DNA from: JANLQX01 sp031418775
GTDB lineage: Bacteria; Actinomycetota; Acidimicrobiia; Acidimicrobiales; JANYDT01
Assembly (NCBI GenBank): GCA_031418775.1
Contig: JANOJN010000311.1
Span: 1-42,818, forward strand
Length of the DNA: 42,818 bases
Direction: 5' to 3'
Program-made: the position numbers and the translations under genes
Notes under the pieces: model-generated
What the model saw: the letters and a program-made list of their open reading frames with translations, nothing else
Told to the model about the DNA's origin: nothing
Database searches by the model: none
In this document: positions 23,887 to 30,960 of the stretch, piece by piece
Numbering within the stretch: the stretch's first letter is position 1
Layout: the number at the start of each line of letters is the position of its first letter

Positions 23887-24758
23887 ATGCTCCGGTCGCG
23901 CTTGCGATCACGGCAGGGATGGTGGCCGCGGTGAACCCGTGTGGCTTCTCGCTCCTGCCTGCCTACATCGGGTTGTTCGTCGGTTCGGTCGAGGCGAACT
24001 CCACGATCCCGAAGCGCCTCGCCCGGGCGGGAGGATCCGCAGTGGCGGTCACCGCAGGGTTCGTCGCCGTCTTTTCCTTGGCCGGCGTGATCCTTGACCG
24101 AGTGTCGACAAGCTTTCAACAGCGGTTGCCGTTCGTCACGCTTGTCGTGGGAGCCCTCGTTGTTCTTGCCGGTGTCGCGATGTTGTTGGGACACAAAGTT
24201 GCGCTGCCCGTTCTGATCACCCGTCATCGGTTTTCGGGTCGTGGTGTGCTGTCGATGGTCAGCTTCGGTGTCACCTATGCGGTGTCATCGTTGTCGTGCA
24301 CCGTCGGCCCATTCCTCGCGATCGTTGCGGTCGGGCGACGACGTTCGGCCATCGGCGGCCTCGTCACCTACGGTGCGTATGCGGCGGGCATGGGCATTGT
24401 CGTTGCCGCGCTCGCGGTTGGGGTGGTGGTAGCCCGTTCGCCGCGAAATGTCTTTCGCCGAGCTTCACGGTACGCGTCGAAGGTTGGCGGTGTCATGATG
24501 ATTCTGAGCGGCGGATACGCGATGTGGTACGCGCGCTGGGAATTGCGGGTCTATTCGGGAAACCTGTCGACCGACAGCGTCGTTTCCGGGGTCGACCGTC
24601 GACGCGCGTGGATATCGAACGCTCTCGCCAACCTTGGGCCAGCACGGATGCTGGCGATCATCGTTGTTGTGGTGGGTGCCTTGTTCGTCCAGTACGCCGT
24701 TCGAAAGCGGTCCGCGGACGCAGTCAAGGGACGCGGCGACAGCGAGCTTCTTCACTGA
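23883..24758 (+). CDS. CcdA/DsbD-type transmembrane thiol-electron transporter
   Basis: 291 residues from ATG 23883 with six or more helices. NPCGFSLLPAYIG holds Cys20 and SSLSCTVGPFLA holds Cys139, the two membrane cysteines that relay electrons from cytoplasmic thioredoxin to extracytoplasmic thioredoxin-like proteins in the CcdA family. Length is slightly above the usual 230-250 because of a polar C-terminal extension (ARWELRVYSG and onward). It is last in the rhodanese-TlpA-Lgt-like-CcdA operon and would keep those proteins reduced. Confidence 0.88.
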   Translation: MNAPVALAITAGMVAAVNPCGFSLLPAYIGLFVGSVEANSTIPKRLARAGGSAVAVTAGFVAVFSLAGVILDRVSTSFQQRLPFVTLVVGALVVLAGVAMLLGHKVALPVLITRHRFSGRGVLSMVSFGVTYAVSSLSCTVGPFLAIVAVGRRRSAIGGLVTYGAYAAGMGIVVAALAVGVVVARSPRNVFRRASRYASKVGGVMMILSGGYAMWYARWELRVYSGNLSTDSVVSGVDRRRAWISNALANLGPARMLAIIVVVVGALFVQYAVRKRSADAVKGRGDSELLH

Positions 24759-24768
24759 GCCACGAATT

Positions 24769-24795
24769 GACTACGACAGGATGTAAGATTAGTCG
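24769..24795. promoter_or_regulatory. Possible weak BlaI-like site and promoter before DUF305
   Basis: GACTACGACAGGATGTAAGATTAGTC shares the core TACGACA-N3-TGT with the palindrome at 21992, though its right half (TGTAAGA) is poor; GACTA and TAGTC also form outer arms. TAAGAT (24784-24789) is a plausible -10. A start with AGGAGA follows at 24825. It is less certain than the other two sites. Confidence 0.4.
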
Positions 24796-24824
24796 TTCTT
24801 GTTTCGCCTTTTAGGAGACCCCCC

Positions 24825-25502
24825 ATGAAACTTCGCTCGACTGCGATCGTTTTCGCATTTCCCCTCATGCTTGCTCTCACGCTCGGTGCCTGCTCATCGT
24901 CATCAGACAGCGCCGCGACTGACCCAGCGACGGAGGCTGTTGTCGATGACAGCGCCGGTTCGGAGACCATTCCCGCGGACATCGTTGCCGCTGACACGAT
25001 TCCGGCCGACGCCGAGTTCAACGCGAACGACGTCACGTTCGCCCAGGGAATGATTCCGCATCACCAGCAAGCCGTTGAAATGTCGACGATTGCCCTTGAC
25101 CCAGAGCGCAATGCGAGTGCCGAAGTGAAAGATCTCGCCACTCGGATTCAGGGTGCGCAGGACCCGGAGATCCAGCTCATGACCGGTTGGCTGACCGAGT
25201 GGGGCCAGCCAGTTGATGCCATGACCGGCATGGAGGGCATGGAGGGCATGGAGACGGGCGACATGCCTGGCACGGAGGGAATGATGTCGTTGGACGAGAT
25301 GACCGGGCTTGAAGCCGCGAATGGTCCGGCGTTCGACAAGTTGTGGCTCGACATGATGGTCCGCCACCACCAAGGTGCGGTCACGATGAGCAAGACCGCC
25401 CAGACCGACGGCAAGGCTGCGGTCGTGAAAGAACTTGCCGGCAAGATCATCTCGGCCCAGGAAGCAGAAATCGCCGAGATGTCGAAAGTGTTGGCCGGCT
25501 GA
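24825..25502 (+). CDS. DUF305 lipoprotein, metal-binding type
   Basis: 225 residues from ATG 24825 with AGGAGA upstream. The lipobox ends LTLGAC, lipid Cys at 23, then a Ser/Asp/Thr linker. Two DUF305 repeats are visible: AQGMIPHHQQAVEMSTIALD and LDMMVRHHQGAVTMSKTA, each with the HHxxAVxMS helix that binds copper or silver in CopM-like proteins. Between them is a Met-rich insert (GMEGMEGMETGDMPGTEGMM) made by short tandem DNA repeats. It would sequester metal outside the membrane. A very strong hairpin follows, so it is probably a monocistronic, abundant product. Confidence 0.88.
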   Translation: MKLRSTAIVFAFPLMLALTLGACSSSSDSAATDPATEAVVDDSAGSETIPADIVAADTIPADAEFNANDVTFAQGMIPHHQQAVEMSTIALDPERNASAEVKDLATRIQGAQDPEIQLMTGWLTEWGQPVDAMTGMEGMEGMETGDMPGTEGMMSLDEMTGLEAANGPAFDKLWLDMMVRHHQGAVTMSKTAQTDGKAAVVKELAGKIISAQEAEIAEMSKVLAG

Positions 25503-25518
25503 CATTCTTCGCACCCGA

Positions 25519-25545
25519 GCTGTCGCCGGGACACCCGGCGACAGC
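25519..25545 (+). terminator. Strong hairpin after DUF305
   Basis: Perfect 12-bp stem GCTGTCGCCGGG / CCCGGCGACAGC with a 3-nt ACA loop, 17 bp after the DUF305 stop. There is no T-run, but stem strength and position fit an actinobacterial intrinsic terminator. Confidence 0.75.
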
Positions 25546-25559
25546 AGGGTCACCATCAC

Positions 25560-25811
25560 ATGTCGAAACCTCTTGATCGCGCCATCAGCGCGCACCCTTC
25601 CCCGGGCCACGAGGGCAGTCCGTTCAAACGGCTATCGGCCGTCGCCGCGCTCGCGTTTCTCATCGTCGTGGTCGGCGGTGGAGCGGCATCGGCGCGCGGT
25701 GGCTTTTCCGCTACCGGGTCACATTTGGCCATGCATTCGCCGGGCCCGCGCTCGCGATTTTCGCACGATGTCGGTGATGACGGGTGGTTCGGGAATCTGC
25801 TCGTCCGGTAG
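25560..25811 (+). CDS. Small hypothetical membrane-anchored or secreted protein
   Basis: 83 residues from ATG 25560. A polar start is followed by one hydrophobic helix (LSAVAALAFLIVVVGGGAAS) with an AxA-like signal-peptidase site, then a His/Ser/Gly-rich tail (HLAMHSPGPRSRF). No family is recognised. Its position between the DUF305 terminator and the BlaI repressor, 12 bp before the latter, suggests co-transcription with the regulator. It might be a metal-binding or sensing peptide; this is a guess. Confidence 0.5.
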   Translation: MSKPLDRAISAHPSPGHEGSPFKRLSAVAALAFLIVVVGGGAASARGGFSATGSHLAMHSPGPRSRFSHDVGDDGWFGNLLVR

Positions 25812-25823
25812 GATGAGGGGACT

Positions 25824-26177
25824 ATGCGACGTCCCGATGGTGCTTTGGAAGACGACATCATGCGAGCGCTGTGGGATGCCGATGGTGCGCTACTGCCCGC
25901 TGAGATCTTGGAACGGACCGGCCTTGATCTCGCCTATACGAGCATCGCGACCGTTTTGACCCGATTGCTCGACAAGGGCCTCGTGAGTCGAGAACCTGAT
26001 GGGCGGGCGTTTCGGTACCGGCCGGCGCTCAGCGAAGGCGACCTTGCGGCACAGCGCATTGCCGTGATTTTGAGCCACACCACGGATCGCCGGGGTGCTC
26101 TCGCTGGTTTCGTCAATGGGCTCGGTAAGCGTGATGCTGCGACGCTTCGGGCGCTCCTCGAAGGTGGGCGGAGGTGA
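25824..26177 (+). CDS. BlaI/MecI/CopY-family repressor
   Basis: 117 residues from ATG 25824. The winged helix reads ALEDDIMRALWDADGALLPA, then YTSIATVLTRLLDKGLVSRE, the DNA-recognition and wing region of the Penicillinase_R family. The C-terminal helices (HTTDRRGALAGFVNGLGKR) would dimerise. Such repressors are cleaved or released by a partner BlaR/M56 protease, or respond directly to copper in the CopY branch; no CxCxxxxCxC copper motif is seen, so protease control is likelier. Its stop overlaps the M56 gene (GTGA). Probable targets are the palindromes at 21992 and 27072. Confidence 0.88.
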   Translation: MRRPDGALEDDIMRALWDADGALLPAEILERTGLDLAYTSIATVLTRLLDKGLVSREPDGRAFRYRPALSEGDLAAQRIAVILSHTTDRRGALAGFVNGLGKRDAATLRALLEGGRR

Positions 26178-27049
26178 CGGCGTTTCACTGGTTCCACCCG
26201 CTGATGGCGTGTTTGATGCTGGCTGGTTTGCTCCCGCTCTTGCACCGTCGCCTGCATCCGCGTGTTTCAGCGGTTGTCTTGGCGGCGAGTGTGGTGTGGA
26301 TCACCACGGTTGCCGTTGTCGGTATCTGGCTGCTGGCGTTTCGCTACATCGCGCATGTCAATTGGTTTGCCGCTCAGCTCCAATGGTGTTCAATGATCGT
26401 AGGTGCACATGGCACTGTGTCGGCCTGGGTTGGGATTCCGGCCGTCGGAGCATCGTTGGCGGGACTTGTTCGTGCGTGGCGCTTCTGGAAGGTGCAGCGC
26501 ACGCTTCGGTCGTCGCGTCTTCGAGGCACCTCGGTCGTGGCCACGGACGAGGTGTTCGCGTTCGTTGTCCCGGGGCCAGATGCAGCCACGATTGTTTCGT
26601 CCGGGCTTCTCCGACACCTTGGGCCCGAGGAGCAGGAGGTGGTGTTCGCCCACGAGCGAGCGCACGCTGATCATCGACACGATCGGTACCTCACGATCGG
26701 GCGGGCGGCTGAAGCGCTGCTTCCGATCATTCGGCCGCTTACCCGCCGGTTGGAGTTTTCCCTTGAGCGATGGGCCGATGATGCCGCTGTCACCGCGGTC
26801 AACGGCAATCGGATGCTGGTTGCTCGCACGATCGCCAAGGTGGCCCTCCTCCCTCACCGTGCCCTGGGCCCGGCACTTGGGTTCTCTGGTCTGGGTGATG
26901 CCGCACGGGCCGAGTTCCTCCTCGACCCACCAGCACGATCGCGGTCTTTGACCGTTCTCGCTATCGTTTCCAGTGTCGTCGGGCTGAGCTTCGCGGTGTA
27001 CCAACTGCACCATTTCGAAGCGCTTTTCAACGCGTTGTGTCGCACCTGA
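26174..27049 (+). CDS. M56/BlaR1-like membrane metalloprotease
   Basis: 291 residues from GTG 26174, overlapping the BlaI stop. Several membrane helices flank a cytoplasm-facing zinc protease core: VVFAHERAHADHRHDRYL, with HExxH at H160-E161 to H164, and a downstream LERWADDAAVT that supplies the third zinc ligand region. It lacks the penicillin-binding sensor domain of true BlaR1, as do the short M56 proteins paired with BlaI in actinobacteria. It would sense an envelope signal and inactivate the repressor. The signal (metal, beta-lactam, thiol stress) is not shown; the neighbours favour metal. Confidence 0.85.
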   Translation: MTAFHWFHPLMACLMLAGLLPLLHRRLHPRVSAVVLAASVVWITTVAVVGIWLLAFRYIAHVNWFAAQLQWCSMIVGAHGTVSAWVGIPAVGASLAGLVRAWRFWKVQRTLRSSRLRGTSVVATDEVFAFVVPGPDAATIVSSGLLRHLGPEEQEVVFAHERAHADHRHDRYLTIGRAAEALLPIIRPLTRRLEFSLERWADDAAVTAVNGNRMLVARTIAKVALLPHRALGPALGFSGLGDAARAEFLLDPPARSRSLTVLAIVSSVVGLSFAVYQLHHFEALFNALCRT

Positions 27050-27071
27050 GTTCACCACGACGAAACGTGAG

Positions 27072-27101
27072 TACTACAGCTTGTGGTACTACGCTTGGGG
27101 T
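27072..27101 (+). promoter_or_regulatory. BlaI-like operator overlapping a leaderless promoter
   Basis: TACTACA-GCT-TGTGGTA (27072-27088) is an inverted repeat with one mismatch; GTACTAC also recurs directly at 27086-27092. TACGCT (27090-27095) is a -10-like box ending six bases before ATG 27102. Half-site sequence and 3-bp spacing agree with the palindrome at 21992, so one repressor could bind both. Confidence 0.6.
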
Positions 27102-27710
27102 ATGTGGAGCACACAGGTGAACCCGACGCTGCGGCCTTTGAAGGCTCGTTGGAGGCTGCGTCGTGGGCTCATTGTTGCATGCACAGTCGCCGCGGTGATG
27201 CTTCCGGTCCCGGGCGCGATCGCCGCGGAGAAAGCCCGGTCGACGCCGACGACACAACCCGACACTTCGAATGCGGACGAGGCGATTCCATCGTTCGATT
27301 TGGTCGACCTGCGCAGCGGTCGGTCTGTGGATCTCGCCACGCTGCGGACTCCCGGACGCGCCATGCTCGTGTGGTTGTGGACGCCTGGTTGACCCACGTG
27401 TAACGCGGAAGCCCGCGAGATCGAGCAGTTTGCTCGACAGGAACGACAACGCCTCACCGTGCTGGGCATCGGCACCCAAGGAGATCAGAAAGCCGCCACG
27501 GCTTTTGCGAAACGTCACGATCTGAAGACTGTCCGAATGTTGTGGAGCAAAGATGAAGCGCTCTTCGACTACTACGGTGTTTTTATGACACCGTCCACGC
27601 TGCTTCTCGACGGGTCGTTCCAACAGGCCGGCGATTGGGCCGGTCGAACACCTCTCAGCCAGGTCCGAAAAGCGCTGAACAAGATCGCACCCGCTCCGAA
27701 GAAGCGATAG
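27102..27710 (+). CDS. TlpA-like thioredoxin with in-frame TGA at the first active-site cysteine (candidate selenoprotein)
   Basis: 202 residues if TGA is read through, from ATG 27102 (leaderless). A signal peptide or anchor (GLIVACTVAAVMLPVPGAIA) is followed by the thioredoxin fold: AIPSFDLVDLRSGRSVDLAT, MLVWLWTPG, then TGA at 27390-27392, then PTCNAEAREIEQFARQ. TlpA proteins have WAPWCPTC here, so TGA replaces exactly Cys97 of C97-P-T-C100. The rest is undamaged: RLTVLGIGTQGDQKAAT, a cis-proline MTPSTLLLDGSF and a normal C-terminus, all in one frame. A short hairpin lies 11 nt after TGA. Selenocysteine is one reading; a recent nonsense mutation (TGC or TGT to TGA) is the other. It would be an extracytoplasmic thiol reductase beside BlaI/M56. 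Confidence 0.7.
27404..27417 (+). promoter_or_regulatory. Possible bacterial SECIS hairpin
   Basis: CGCGG-AAGC-CCGCG forms a perfect 5-bp stem with a tetraloop. The loop is 17-20 nt after the TGA, inside the 16-37 nt window described for bacterial SECIS elements; with the last pair open the loop starts with G, as the consensus asks. Hairpins this short are common in GC-rich DNA, so on its own the evidence is weak. Confidence 0.35.
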
Positions 27711-27882
27711 GTCTGCGGCACCCGACCGGCGCTCGGTCTGGATGGCTCGGCCGGAAGCCTGGGTCAATTTCTCGGCCCCCTCGTCGGTCGGTAGAGTGCC
27801 GCAATACGCACGGGGTCAAGTACGGATGTCTCCTGATCGGCCGGCGGGTCATGCTGGCAACGATCGGAACGATGGGGACACA

Positions 27883-28572
27883 ATGGACCGCACCGTAGAA
27901 CGGGCGACAACCGACAAACCCCCGCCGGGCCCGGAAGAGGTTGCTGGTCTGGTGGCGACGGGCATCACCAAGTCGTATCGGCGCGGGATGTGGCCGCGTC
28001 GACGGGAATTGTCGGTGCTCAGGGGCGCGGATTTCGTGGTTGGTGCCGGAGAGGTTGTGGGATTGGTAGGGGAGAACGGATCCGGCAAGAGCACCCTTAT
28101 GAAGATTCTCGTGGGGGCGTTGGCGGCCGACAGCGGCGAGGTCAAGGTCTCCGGTCGGATGGGGTACTGCCCCCAAGAGCCCGTTCTCTATGACCGCCTC
28201 ACCTGCGAGGAGCACCTCGAGCTGTTCGGCGTCGCGTACGGCATGGATGGTGCGGCAGTGGCGGCCGCCGCCGACGGCCTCTACGCCACACTCGGGTTCG
28301 AGCGCTGGCGAACGACCCGAGCGGAGGAGCTCTCGGGCGGGACCCGGTCCAAGCTCAACCTGGCCGTGGCACTTCTGGCCGACCCCGAGGTGCTACTTCT
28401 CGACGAACCGTACGCCGGATTCGACTTCGACACCTACGAGCGGTTCTGGGGCCTCACGGCCGAGCGCCGGGCGGCCGGTCGAAGTGTGGTCGTGATCAGT
28501 CACTTCATCACCGACCAGGCGCGCTTCGATCGCATCGTGGAGCTACGCGACGGTTTGACGGTGCCCCGATGA
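27883..28572 (+). CDS. ABC transporter ATP-binding protein
   Basis: 229 residues from ATG 27883; a longer in-frame start at 27742 adds residues without the fold. Walker A is GENGSGKST, the Q-loop GYCPQEPVLYD, signature LSGGTRSKLNLAVALLADPE, and Walker B VLLLDEPYAGFDF. The His switch is VVISHFITD. It has the size and pattern of the ATPase of ABC-2 type exporters. Its stop overlaps the permease start (ATGA), so the two form an export system. Substrate unknown; antibiotics, lipids or peptides are typical. Confidence 0.85.
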   Translation: MDRTVERATTDKPPPGPEEVAGLVATGITKSYRRGMWPRRRELSVLRGADFVVGAGEVVGLVGENGSGKSTLMKILVGALAADSGEVKVSGRMGYCPQEPVLYDRLTCEEHLELFGVAYGMDGAAVAAAADGLYATLGFERWRTTRAEELSGGTRSKLNLAVALLADPEVLLLDEPYAGFDFDTYERFWGLTAERRAAGRSVVVISHFITDQARFDRIVELRDGLTVPR

Positions 28573-30191
28573 GTTCCATGTCGGGCCTGGTCGCACGTCG
28601 AGCGCTGCTCGACTACGCCCGCAAACCCCTCAATCTCGCAATGCTCGTCCTGGTACCCGTCGTGCTGGTGTTCGTGTGGGGCCCGACGATGGCTGACTTT
28701 TCGAAGCTGAGTGGCGGAAGCGGCAATCCCCGCCGCATCGAGGCCGCCACGGCAGGCTGGGCCGCTGCCGCGCTTGCCGGCCTGGCCGGGTTCTTCCAGA
28801 TCACGGGCGCCCGGAAAGCCGACCGGCGGCTCGCCGCGGCGGCCCATCGGACTGCGCCCGTAGTTGCCGGCCGCCTCAGCGCGTCCCTTGGCCTGGCCCT
28901 GCTCGCTGCGGCCGGAGGCCTGGTGGCGCTGGCTGCGCGCGTCGGGATCAAGGATCCACTGCGGGCCATCTCGGCGACGGTGCTGGTCGCCGTCATTTAC
29001 CTCGCCTTCGGCGTGCTTGTCGGGACGTTCGTGAAATCGGAGATGAACGGTTCTTTGCTGGTGAGTCTGGTGTGGGTGTTCGACGTGTTTCTCGGACCCG
29101 CCCTCACGTCGGGCTCGGCGCCGATGACCGAGGTGTTCCCGCTGCATTTCCCCACCCTCGTCCTCACGGCACAGGCCAGCGGACACGCCGGCCCGCTCGG
29201 CGACGTCGGATGGTCGATGGTGTGGGCGGTGGGCCTGTCGATGCTCGCCGTGATCCGCCTGGTCGCCACCACACGACCCGCACCTGCACCGGGGGCGCCG
29301 GCGACGCCCGCTCCGACCGTGTCGACGGGAGCGACTCGCGTGACCTCCTCGGCGTCGGCGCCCCTGAAGCCGGGGGCTGCTCCGCGTGCCGACTCGCATG
29401 TGTCGACACCGCCGGTGCGCGTGGCTCCGGCCTCGGTGCGGGTGGTCGCAGTGCTCCGGGCGGGGATGCGAGAGTACCGCCGCAATCGAGTCCTCTGGGT
29501 TCTGCTGCTGGCCGTCCCTGCGCTGTTCATCGGCATGGCCATCATGGTCACTGTCGACGAGCCGGGCCGTTTAGCTCTCGTCGAGGGCGGGCGTCGCTTC
29601 ACGGCATCGCTGTCGCAGCGACGCATGCACGCGGCCACCATGGTGCCCGTCGCCTCCGCGTTCCTGGCCGGCCTCACCGGCCTGTTCATCGTCACCGGCT
29701 CAGGGGCCGGTGACCGTCGACTGGTGCTCGCCGGCTTCCGGCCCCGTGAGGTGCTGGCCGGCCGGCTCGCCGTCATCGGGGCCGCGACCGCACTCGCCAC
29801 GACGGTAGGTGTGGCCGTGTCGGGGGCCGCGTACGCGCCCCGCCAGTGGGTGGTGTTCGCCGGTGCGACCCTGCTCATTGCGCTCACCTACGCCATGGTC
29901 GGCGTGCTGGTGGGGCCGCTCACTGGCCGCCTCGGTGGCCTCTACCTGATTCTGTTGCTGGCCTTCATCGACGTCGGGCTCGGCCAGAACGTCATGGTCC
30001 CCGGCGGACCGCCCGCCTGGGGTGCGTTCCTGCCCGCCCGCGGCGCGTCGCGCGTGATGATCGACGGTGCCTTCACTGGTCGATTCGACGAGGTTTTCTA
30101 CCTGGCACTGGGCCTCGGCTGGTTTGGCGCGTTTACGATTGCCACGGCCATGGTCTACCAACGGCGCACGGCTTCACATGCACGATCGTGA
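28569..30191 (+). CDS. Two-part ABC-2-type permease
   Basis: 540 residues from ATG 28569. Two similar halves of about six helices each (one starting LNLAMLVLVPVVLVFVWGP, the other RVLWVLLLAVPALFIGMAIM) are joined by a Pro/Ala/Thr-rich cytoplasmic or surface linker (about residues 235-285). This is an internal duplication or fusion of the usual 250-residue ABC-2 permease, so one polypeptide may form the whole channel with a dimer of the ATPase encoded before it. It overlaps the next HAD gene by 14 nt. No substrate clue. Confidence 0.8.
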   Translation: MSSMSGLVARRALLDYARKPLNLAMLVLVPVVLVFVWGPTMADFSKLSGGSGNPRRIEAATAGWAAAALAGLAGFFQITGARKADRRLAAAAHRTAPVVAGRLSASLGLALLAAAGGLVALAARVGIKDPLRAISATVLVAVIYLAFGVLVGTFVKSEMNGSLLVSLVWVFDVFLGPALTSGSAPMTEVFPLHFPTLVLTAQASGHAGPLGDVGWSMVWAVGLSMLAVIRLVATTRPAPAPGAPATPAPTVSTGATRVTSSASAPLKPGAAPRADSHVSTPPVRVAPASVRVVAVLRAGMREYRRNRVLWVLLLAVPALFIGMAIMVTVDEPGRLALVEGGRRFTASLSQRRMHAATMVPVASAFLAGLTGLFIVTGSGAGDRRLVLAGFRPREVLAGRLAVIGAATALATTVGVAVSGAAYAPRQWVVFAGATLLIALTYAMVGVLVGPLTGRLGGLYLILLLAFIDVGLGQNVMVPGGPPAWGAFLPARGASRVMIDGAFTGRFDEVFYLALGLGWFGAFTIATAMVYQRRTASHARS

Positions 30192-30960
30192 TCTCAAACC
30201 GGTGAAAAGGCTCATCGTCTTCGACCTCGACGGAACCCTTGCTGAGAGCAAGTCCGTGATCGACCCGGAGATGGCCGGTCTCATCCATTCCCTTCTCGGC
30301 GTTCTGAACGTGGCCGTCATTTCCGGGGGTGACTGGCCGCAGTTCCAGCAACAACTGCTCGTCAATCTTCCGTCGCAGGCGCGCCTGACGAACCTATCCA
30401 TCCTGCCTACCACCGGAACAAAGTTCTTCACGTATGTGTCGGACTGGAAGAAGCTCTACTCAGAAGATCTGACCGACGACGAGAAGGAGAAGATCGCTGG
30501 AGCATTGAACCAGGCGATCCAGTCGTCTGATCTGTTGAACGCGAAGACATGGGGTCAACAGATCGAGGACCGGGGAACCCAAATCACGCTTTCCGCCCTG
30601 GGTCAGCAGGCTCCTCTCGAAGCAAAGAAGCAATGGGATCCTGATTTTGCGAAGCGTAAGGCGATGCAGACACGCCTCGAAAGTCTCATTCCCGAATTCA
30701 ACGTGCGCTTGGGAGGAACCACATCAGTGGACGTCACCAAGCACGGCATCGACAAGGCATACGGAATCCACAAGCTGCGAGACATCCTTGGCATCGCCAT
30801 TGAAGAGATGATCTTTGTGGGCGATGCTCTGTTCCCCGGCGGGAACGATTACCCGGCGAAGCAAGCAGGCGTTGTGTCCATCCAGGTGCGAGATCCCGAT
30901 GAATCCAAACGCGTGATCGAGGCGATCCTCGCCTGCATGGGGGCGCCGAACCATGGGTGA
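30178..30960 (+). CDS. HAD-superfamily phosphomannomutase-like protein (eukaryotic PMM type)
   Basis: 260 residues from ATG 30178. RLIVFDLDGTLAESK gives the HAD nucleophile and acid (D16, D18); NVAVISGGDWPQFQQQL is motif II, SVDVTKHGIDKAYGI holds the motif III lysine, and FVGDALFPGGNDYPAKQAG is motif IV in the GDxxxPGGNDY form typical of eukaryotic-type phosphomannomutases. The alpha/beta cap lies between (about 85-190). It would move phosphate on mannose phosphates or hydrolyse a sugar phosphate. The next gene, a GH130 phosphorylase that releases mannose-1-phosphate, overlaps by 8 nt and supports a mannose pathway. Confidence 0.8.
   Translation: MHDRDLKPVKRLIVFDLDGTLAESKSVIDPEMAGLIHSLLGVLNVAVISGGDWPQFQQQLLVNLPSQARLTNLSILPTTGTKFFTYVSDWKKLYSEDLTDDEKEKIAGALNQAIQSSDLLNAKTWGQQIEDRGTQITLSALGQQAPLEAKKQWDPDFAKRKAMQTRLESLIPEFNVRLGGTTSVDVTKHGIDKAYGIHKLRDILGIAIEEMIFVGDALFPGGNDYPAKQAGVVSIQVRDPDESKRVIEAILACMGAPNHG

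Noticed and set aside
27102..27710. Alternative genetic code with TGA as sense codon
   Set aside because: Many intact genes in the window end in TGA, often overlapping the next start.
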